The translations under genes were made by a program, and so were the position numbers. From assembly GCA_036785705.1 (NCBI GenBank), contig JAWUZG010000331.1, positions 992,001 through 1,056,000 of the forward strand: 64,000 nt of DNA, given 5' to 3'. This DNA comes from Acanthornis magna (taxonomy: Eukaryota > Chordata > Aves > Passeriformes > Acanthizidae). The notes below the pieces were generated by a model that saw nothing but the letters and a program-made list of their open reading frames with translations, searched no databases and was not told the DNA's origin. Shown one piece after another: positions 56,722-64,000 of the stretch. Numbering within the stretch: the stretch's first letter is position 1; every line of letters begins with the position of its first letter.

Positions 56722-57369
56722 CTAAAATACCTTTCCGTGGGCAGCGAGGGGCGCGGGGGAGCCTTCTGAACTCCCCTGCCCTCAGTCCCTCCCGGGCACG
56801 GCCGGGCATTAGCTCGGCTCCCGGGGCTGTGGCCCGGCACCGGCTGCTGCCACAGGGCACGGGGGTGCCGCACTCGGCCATTAAACCCAACAGATTTGGG
56901 GACGAGGGACAGCCCCACAAAGCCTCGGCGAGCCCTCGGCAGCTTGGAGCTGCACGAGGCCCACAAAGGATGCCCTGGACACAGCCATGGCCCCAGCAGC
57001 GGCTCTGCCCCCAGCACGGGGCTGTGTCCCACACCCCACGCTCCAGCCCGAGCTTTGGGCCGCGGCAGCGGAGCTGCTGCACGGAGCTTCCAGCCCCACC
57101 AGCCGCACCTCTGAGCCCTTGCGACGTGACGGCAGGGACGGGTGTCCGCCGGCGCTCGGGGTCTGTCAGCTTTTGCAACCCAGAGGGATAAACTGAGTCC
57201 AAAGTGGTGTCCATTTCCATCTCTTGCCACTTCTCCTTTCATTCCATGACGGATTTCACAGCGCTTCCTTTCACTGTAGAGACTAAGAAAACAAAATTCC
57301 CTGCTGCCCCTGCAGCCCTGCAGCTTTCCCCAGCACGGGATGGCCTCAGGGCTGATGTCAGACACAGCC

Positions 57370-58304
57370 GGGATGGGAACGCCAAAGAACAGGAGGAGGA
57401 GGGGGTAGGCGAGGAGGAGGAGGGACAGAAGAGGAGGGACCCCTCGTGGGGAGGAGAGATGGAGGAGGAGAAGCGGGAGGAAGAGGAGGGATCAAGGGGG
57501 TGGAGCAGCAAGAGAAGCAGCAAAAGGAGCTGCCACGTGCGTCCATCGCTCTCTTTGTCCGCAGCCCTCGGCCCCGGGAGCATCGCCCCCCGCATCCCGC
57601 AGGTGACCGGGCAGGGGGAGCTCGCCCCAGAGATCTTGTGCGGTCCGTGAGGTTCTTTTTGGGAGAGGGGGGGTGGATTTTTGGTCCTTGTAGGACTCCA
57701 GAACCGAGCCCCAAATATCTTTGGTTGTTCCTGGGAGGGTTTTGGGGATTTTTCTTTGTGGGAGAGGGGGCGGATGTTTGGATGTTGCAGGACTCCAAAT
57801 GTGAGTCGCAAATGGCCCTGGGGGGATATTGGGGAGTCCCCGGCACGCGGGTTTTTGGGGGCTCCCAGTGGCGGCTGTCGGGAGAAGTGGGATGGGGTGG
57901 GATGGGGCCCGGGCAGGGTGGGATGTGGATTGGGGTGTGGGCTGAAGTGTGGGGGAGGGGGATGGGTGGGCTGGGGCCTGGGATGAGGCAGCCGAAGGTT
58001 GGGGGTGCTGAAGGCGGGGGGACCCCAGTCCTTCGGGGCTTGCGGGGTATCGGCCACCTGTGAGGTAGTTTTGGGGTAGCCCTAATCCTTCGGGGGTGGC
58101 AGTGGCAGCGGGGGACACGTGTCTCCGGCAGCTCTGGAGCCCAGCTGCGCCCCCCTGGGCCCCAGCGGCGGCGGGAGCGGAATTTGGGGAGGGGGAGGTG
58201 TGGGGCGGGCAGGCCGGGCCCCCCCGCTGGGCGCTGTCCCGTTGGGGCCGAGTGCGGGGGGAGCTGTCCCGCGGGGCCCGGCCCTGCCCGGGCACGGCTG
58301 ATGC
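57370..58304 (+). repeat. MHC/ZNF duplicon copy 4 (partial, cut by ERV-A copy 2)
   Basis: This matches 24727-25690 in reverse and 41455-42420 in reverse, with one occurrence of the internal paralogous block (57560-57870) and the outer half of the CpG-rich block (58120-58304). The leader exon and the zinc-finger gene should lie beyond the ERV, outside the window. No exon is called here. Confidence 0.8.
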
Positions 58305-58800
58305 TGATTCGCCCCAAGCAGGCCCAGAGACACTTCAGAGACAAACTCAGAGCAGTGAGTATTTGCTTTATTCGGCGCGCTGGGTGTGGGGGATCGCTCC
58401 TCCAAACACACACACCCCAGCTCTTCCAGCATACCATGTTATGGGTAACATTCGTGAATATTCATCACATTCCCTAGGATAGGAGTGGTTATACAAATAA
58501 TTTCTCAGAAATCATTAATATCATTAGCATGTGTGCCACGCATGCGCTTTGTGTCCTGGTGATCTTTGGGGGTCTTTTTGTGATGAAGATCTGTAGTCTT
58601 CATCACAGTGCACTTTTCACCTTTCTCTCTGGAGCATGTGCAGTCCTTGGTGGGATGATTTAGCATTTCTGTGCTGGCCTCAAACAGGTTCTTGTCCCTC
58701 TTGACAAGATTAAGGGAATTCTGTTTTCTTAGGTTTTAGAATTTACGTATTCTGTCTCTCAATAGTTAACTTGAGTTACCTATGGACTACCCGTTTCTCT
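58305..58800 (-). repeat. 3' LTR of ERV-A copy 2
   Basis: Reverse complement of the LTR at 24225-24722, with the AATAAA near its 3' end. Its first base pair is changed: the LTR starts AGAGAAACGG rather than TGAGAAACGG. The polypurine tract (AAGAAAAAAAGGGGGG on the minus strand) follows at about 58803-58820. Confidence 0.85.
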
Positions 58801-59153
58801 AGCCCCCCTTTTTTTCTTGGTCATTTGTAATTCCTTACAAATCTTGTATGTCACAAAAGTAAGTATCTTTCTTTAGCTTACGTCTAAGTTTGTACTTTTG
58901 CCATTGAGCATAACCATCGCGATTCCAAGTACATAATATGTCACAACAATGACTACTAATACAGACAGTAAATAACAATGCAGGAATACAAATGACTATT
59001 ACAAACAATTGTTTTAGCCTGGATAAGTTGTATAACCATGCTGTAAGTCTGTCCTATACCTTTTTTAACTCTTAAGAAGTGTCATTTGAGGTGATCTAAT
59101 GCAATGTTCACTTTGGATAAATAGTTTTATGACTATGAGTATTTTATTCTAGC

Positions 59154-59714
59154 CTATCTATCTGTTCTTACTTGTCCCTTCTCTTCTTGTTTGTAATTTA
59201 AATCATTAGTGTTGTATGGTGGGGGTTTCTTACCTATAAGGGTGCTAGAAGGGATTAAAGCTAGGGCATGAATTTGAACCCCACCAGCCACTGCCTTTGC
59301 TGTTTTGTCTGCCATAGCATTTCCCAGTTCAGGGATGGTGTTACCCTGGGAGTGCCCTTTACAGTGCATTATAGCCACTCTTGAAGGTTTTAGCACTGCT
59401 TCCAGCAACTGTAAGATTTCACTAGCATGCATGATTTCTTTCTTCTGTGAGGTTAATAAACCGCTCTCTTTCCAAATAGCTCCGTGAGCATGTACAACCC
59501 CAAAAGCATACCTTGAATCAGTCCAAATGTTGACAGGCTTTCCTTTGGCTGATGCCAGGGCTCGAGTTAGGGCTATTATCTCAGCCTTTTGAGCAGATGT
59601 CCCCACAGGTAACGGTTTTGCCTCAATGACAGCATCTGTGGTTGTAATTGCATACCCAGCAAGGCGCTTACCATTTTTGACAGAACTGCTTCCATCAGTG
59701 TACCAGTTTTTCAC
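59154..59714 (-). pseudogene. RNase H frame of ERV-A copy 2 (open)
   Basis: An uninterrupted frame of 186 codons carries WYTDGSSS, AQKAEIIALTRAL, IWTDSRYAFGVVHAHG and HCKGHS, the full RNase H core with its acidic residues, followed by a Gln/Lys-rich end. Copy 1 has a stop in the middle. The frame is part of a broken pol: the RT before it is shifted and the integrase after it is missing, so it is a remnant, though better preserved. Confidence 0.85.
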
Positions 59715-60178
59715 ATTTTCCAGCGGAGAGTCCTTTAGCTGGAGTCAATGCAGTCATGCTGTACAGGCTCCTCAGTAACTCTGCCCTGGAGGTAAGCTGC
59801 TGGATTTAAGATGTTGCTTATTTGGATACTCACATCCTCTGATTCTGCTAGGACAGCTTGATATCCGAGAAAGCAAGATGGGGTTAACCAGTGATTTCCT
59901 TTCTGCGTGAGCACTGCTGACACTGTATGAGCACAGCTGCCACTGCATGGAGGCAGGTGGGCCATCCTCAGCTGACCACATCCAATTGCTTGGAGAAATA
60001 AGCCACTGGCCTTTTGTAGGGTCCCAGCTTCTGTGCTAAAAGTCCCAGTGTCAGTCTTTCCTTCTCATGTGGGAACAACAGAAAAGGTTTAGTGACAAAC
60101 TGCCTCCTTCTTGTTGTTTCCCAAGGCTCTCTCTCTCCCCTGCTAGTTCATATCCCAGATATGTAACTCTCTGGAGGG

Positions 60179-60530
60179 CTAACTGAACTTTTTAGGAGAG
60201 ACTTTATATTGACTTAGTCCCAGAACATTTAAAAGACTTACAGTCTTCACGGGTAGGTCATCAACATACTGCCGAAGTGTACTTTCTTCAAGTGGTGGTG
60301 TCCAGTCTTCTAGTTTTTTTAACTCCTTGATCTCTAAACATCGTGGGGCTATTTTTGGATCCTTGTGGCAATACAGTCCATGTAAATTGGCTTTTTCTCC
60401 CTGTTTTGGGGTTTTCAAAAATTTCCTGACTGCTTTTAGCTAATGGCAGACAAAAGAAAGCATCTTTTACATTTAAAACTTCACTGACACTGGCTGCGGC
60501 CCTTCCAGCAGTTTAATAACCACTGGGGAG
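60179..60530 (-). pseudogene. RT remnant of ERV-A copy 2
   Basis: It shows the same motifs in shifted frames as copy 1: [12 protein letters not shown] (Asn for the catalytic Asp), a TWTVLPQG region and QYVDDL. The shared Asp-to-Asn change and shared frameshifts show common descent after decay had begun. Confidence 0.8.
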
Positions 60531-62449
60531 GCTTGTTTTGATTTCTTTGGAATTTTAACATCCCATAAACTTTAAGGGTCTTAAAAAGCTGGCATTTTTG
60601 TTTTCCCTGTGGCCTTAATATTTTGGGCATGATCATTGTCCTGCCCCGATATAGTTTTCAGGCTCTTAGGAGCACATACAGCTCTGCTGTTTGAGCTGAC
60701 TATGTGGGTGGCAACCTCCCCCTTCTTTTTACTTTTTTCTTATTAATGATACTGTATTTTTCAAATTGTTTTTCTTCTATCACTCTTGAAGACTCACTAA
60801 CAAACACATTCTATCTGCCAGGCCAGGGAGTGCCCTGCAAAATCTTCCTTAGCCTGGCTTTGGAGATCTATCAGCTGAATGCTGTCATGGGTTTCTGCCC
60901 AGCCCCCACTCTCCAGGGCTGCTTAAACAGGAGGCTGGGTCAAAACTGCCCTTATTTCTTAATTCTAAATTCTCTTGTTCTACTAAACCAGATTCATCAT
61001 ACTGTAATAACCGAGCACTGGTTATCCACCTGGACCGTTTTTTTTTTTTCTCCAGTCAACAAAGCTTCTACTTAGTGTGAAACTTTTAACAATTAGATAT
61101 CTTTTTATCATTAGCCTTCGGCCCTCTGTTACCATCAAGGCAGTGGCTGCACAGCTTTGCAGACAATGAATAGCCTCTGGCTACATTCTGAGACATCTTG
61201 AGACAGTGAGTTGCTTTTGGCTACTGGATCTAGCAACTTAGAAAAATAAGCAACAGGCTACTGCATTCTCCAAAAGCAACTGCCAAATTCCCCAAAGCAT
61301 GGGGAAACAACACTTAGCAGGGTATCTTCCCCCCACCTTTGGTGGGATTTCTAGCAGACAGAGCAGAAAGAAGAAAGCATACTGGAATTCATATGAATGG
61401 TAACTGCTATCTTAAATTTTAAAGCGTCTTTCTGTTGCAGAGCCCAAAGCTCAGCAGACTGGTTTATGATTTCTAGTCAGTATCTCCCTTCTGTGGGGCT
61501 TAGCATTCCTAAACGCTAGACAAACAAATATGCATGTAACAACAGCAGTTAGAAATGTGACAATCACCAATAGAACTTTCTTGGTCTTAGCACTTTGTTA
61601 GAATAGCCAGCTATCCTTTTGAAACCTTTAATTTTAAAGATAATTTATTTTTTTGTCCGATTTAGCCGTTGTTTTATGTGCATGTGTTAAAAGGGTACCA
61701 CCTTCCCTCCTTTTTTGCTTACTCACCCTTTTGCATCCGAAGCCGTACCTGTTACAATCATTACAAGGTTCTGTTAGGATAGCTGACTGATCTAGGAACA
61801 GCATTGTTGGTAATACTGTTTTGGAAATACAAAAAAACCATTTTTGTGTTAATGGATTAACTGTTTCACAGATCTCAGTTGCAAGGGCAGTCAGTGGTTC
61901 TTCTTGCTTCTGTGGCTTGAGTGGCTCCTTGTCTTACATCTGCATACACTTGAACATTCAAAGGTGTTAATGCTATTAAAAAAACTTGCACAATGATAAC
62001 ACAAGCTAGCGTGGGGAGAAGGATGTGTTTTTGCTTCTTTCACCCCCCCCCCCTTTTGGAAATTCCTATATTTTCCCTTAGCTAGTTTTATTTTGCAACA
62101 GAACCAGTTTTGTCACCCTTCTCTGCAATTAGGCAGAGCTTGATTTTGAGGGAGAGATATCATTCACACACCTTCCCTTCAGCAGTGTCAATTTGCATTT
62201 CTAAGGCAACTTCTCTGCGTGAAATGCCTGAAATGCCTTGGTCAAGCAAGCACACACAAGAAAGATCCAAAACAATACTCAATCAAACATCTAAAAGTTA
62301 TGTTTTAACACTTTCGTAGCAAATTACTCTTAGTTTACAGGCGTCCCCGAATTGATTTGCATTGATTTTCTCTGCCGGCGCTTACACAAACTAACTACAC
62401 ACACGAGGACACATGCATTCAAAGAAAAAAAACTCAGAAGCACTTGAAC

Positions 62450-63602
62450 AAACTTTGCTCAAAAAAAAAACCCATTCCCAGTAACTTAGGCAGGAGACTT
62501 TATCTCCAAAATACCTAGCAATTGCATTTTAACCCAAGCAGGAGACTTTAAGATCACACATCCCAACAGACTTTTCTGGGTTATTTTCTTGCTTTCTGAT
62601 GATCCCATCCTTTATCTGTCTGTTCTCTCTCCCTTCTTCAAGGCAAACCTTTCTGCTCGTCTCTTCCCTCTCTTTTCTACAAAGTTACATTTCTCACTTC
62701 TTTCTTACACACAAACTTTCCTGCAGGTCCACAGTTTTCTCTTTATTTTCTTGCACGTCCACAAAGCCACACTACTCTTAATATTATCTACACCTTCATT
62801 CTTCCCAAGTTCTTTTCTAGTCTGATACCAAGCTCTCTCCTCCAGCAGCTTGGACACCACACACTCCTTTGAGTCACTTCCTCTCACAATTAATACAACC
62901 ACTCCAAGTTCAAGCCTGACAACTGTTTCCACACACTAAACACAGGATTTAAAAAGGGAAATCAAATGGAGCTATGTTAGAGAGGTGTTGGGGGTCTGGA
63001 TGTTCTCAATTTACTAGCTAAAACCTTTCTCCTTCAATAATACAGTCTGCCCCCACCAGATACTCCAAACCAACGGTTTATATATGTTTTACACTCATTC
63101 ACTCTTTGCCAATCACTTTGCTTTTCCCTGGCCGTTTCTGCCGCCAGATAACAGAACCGCAGGTAGAGCTCCACATTCACTTCGTGTTCAGAACAGGTCT
63201 CATTCGTTCTCACTCGTACAGTAACAACATAAGGACAGACAACACAGAAGTAGCAGTGCAATGGTGCACTACAGCGTCTAACCCTGGGGTCCAATCCCTT
63301 AAAGGTACCTTTCCTGACAGTGGGGTCCAACCCCTGGGGGATTCAGCCCCTGCCCGGGACTAATTTTGGGAGACCCAGTCTCGACCCACCCTCAGGGACT
63401 TGTACCCCAGACCTGCAGGTATTTTTTTTTTTTTTTAATAGCAAATACTTTAATTTGGTGCAGATGGTCCTTGGTCTGCCCCCGCCGTGAGCCAAAGGAC
63501 AGCTGAGCTCCCCCTGAAAATTCAGGGTCGCGACTGGGAGGTCTGCTTACCCCTGGATCCGGCAGCCGAGCAGAGTTAGGGTCCCATCTGGAGGTGCCAA
63601 TT
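62450..63602 (-). other. Leader and 5' internal region of ERV-A copy 2, absent from copy 1
   Basis: Copy 1 lacks this stretch of about 1.15 kb: there the LTR end GAATCA is joined directly to GTTCAAGTGCTTCTGAG, found here at about 62435-62452. A putative primer binding site, TGGCACCTCCAGATGGGAC on the minus strand (63581-63599), sits 4 nt inside the LTR end, and a GGGGTAAGCA splice-donor-like site lies near 63550. A frame at 62705-62932 (-) of 75 codons may be a gag start, but I cannot match it to a matrix domain. A T-run lies at 63422-63439. Confidence 0.55.
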
Positions 63603-64000
63603 TGATTTGCCCCAAGCAGGCCCAGAGCCACTTCAGAGACAAAGTCAGAGCAGTGGATATTTGCTTTATTCGGCATGCCGCGTGTGGGGGATCGCTCCTC
63701 CAAAACACACACACACCGCGGCACTTGCAGCATACCATGTTATGGGTAACATTGATGAATGTTCATCACATTCCCTGGGATAGGAGTGGTTATACAAATC
63801 ATTTCTCGGAAATCATTAATATCATTAGCATGTGTGCCACGCATGCGCTGTGTGTCCTGGTGATCTTTGGGGGTCTTCTCATGATGAAGATCTGGTAGTC
63901 TTCATCACAGTGCACTTTTCACCTTTCTCTCTGGGGCATGTGTGGTACCTGGTGGGGATGATTCAGCGGTTTCTGTGCTGCCTTCAAAGAGATTCCTGTC
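63603..64000 (-). repeat. 5' LTR of ERV-A copy 2 (partial, cut by the window end)
   Basis: On the minus strand it ends GGGGCAAATCA and matches the 3' LTR, with the AATAAA and CCCATAACATGGTATG stretches. About 400 of the roughly 500 bp are inside the window. Confidence 0.85.

Larger units (their letters stand above)
58301..64000 (-). mobile_element. Class I (gamma-like) endogenous retrovirus, ERV-A copy 2 (runs off the window)
   Basis: The 3' LTR is 58305-58800 and the 5' LTR starts at 63603 and runs past the end. The adjacent ATGC at 58301-58304 is the reverse complement of the GCAT duplication at copy 1, in the same duplicon sequence. Unlike copy 1, it keeps the leader and 5' internal region (62450-63602). 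The order on the minus strand is leader, unrecognised gag/protease region (60700-63000), RT, connection and RNase H, then about 340 bp to the polypurine tract. Integrase and most of the envelope are missing, as in copy 1. Confidence 0.85.

Noticed and set aside
63581..63599. Assigning the ERV-A primer binding site to a specific tRNA
   Set aside because: The 18-19 nt next to the LTR begin TGG as expected, but I could not match them confidently to a tRNA 3' end without a database.

Overview
The window looks like bird nuclear DNA, probably from a songbird. The support is avian CR1 tails, a C2H2 zinc-finger family with a leader region of songbird type, fossil MHC class II beta exons with bird-like leader, beta-1, transmembrane and tail sequences, and several avian-type endogenous retroviruses (ERVs). 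Nothing points to a prokaryote. Species and chromosome cannot be read from the sequence. The density of ERVs, duplicons and large inverted repeats would suit a W chromosome or an MHC-bearing microchromosome, but that is inference.

Layout. (1) A duplicon of about 4-5 kb occurs three times: 1-4440 (+), 16190-20090 continuing at 24727-25690 (-), and 37448-42420 (-). A fourth, partial copy lies at 57370-58304 (+). In transcription order each full copy holds a CpG-rich block, an MHC class II beta leader exon, a two-exon C2H2 zinc-finger gene, an MHC beta-1 exon in the OPPOSITE orientation, then MHC transmembrane and cytoplasmic-tail exons. The MHC parts are broken. The zinc-finger parts run from broken (copy 1) to open (copy 2, 4 fingers; copy 3, 6 fingers). 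(2) A second duplicon of about 3.8 kb without recognised genes lies at 10978-14830 and 33690-37447, with partial and inverted pieces at 8640-10770. It carries a TGACATCA-rich minisatellite. (3) A large inverted repeat has arms at 20091-28552 and about 54395-64000, each about 8.5-9.6 kb, around a spacer of about 26 kb. Its outer parts are two copies of one class I (gamma-like) ERV sitting at the same site in the MHC/ZNF duplicon, so the duplication came after the insertion.

(4) The spacer holds a class II (beta-like) ERV fragment, 28553-33685 (-), with capsid, nucleocapsid, dUTPase, protease, RT, RNase H and integrase remnants. Its RNase H is split by a 679-bp solo LTR with a 5-bp target duplication. 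Further right is a mosaic provirus, 43774-48318 (-), with a dUTPase, a gamma-like integrase end and an envelope with CWVC and CX6CC motifs, between two repeats of about 700 bp.

The only plausible intact protein-coding genes are zinc-finger copy 3 (38778-39769, -) and perhaps copy 2 (17585-18406, -). All retroviral and MHC reading frames are damaged. A lone transmembrane exon at 5835-5983 (-) with its own polyadenylation signal belongs to an unidentified membrane protein. Much of 4440-9930, 14830-16190, 42420-43770 and 48430-54395 has no recognisable gene.
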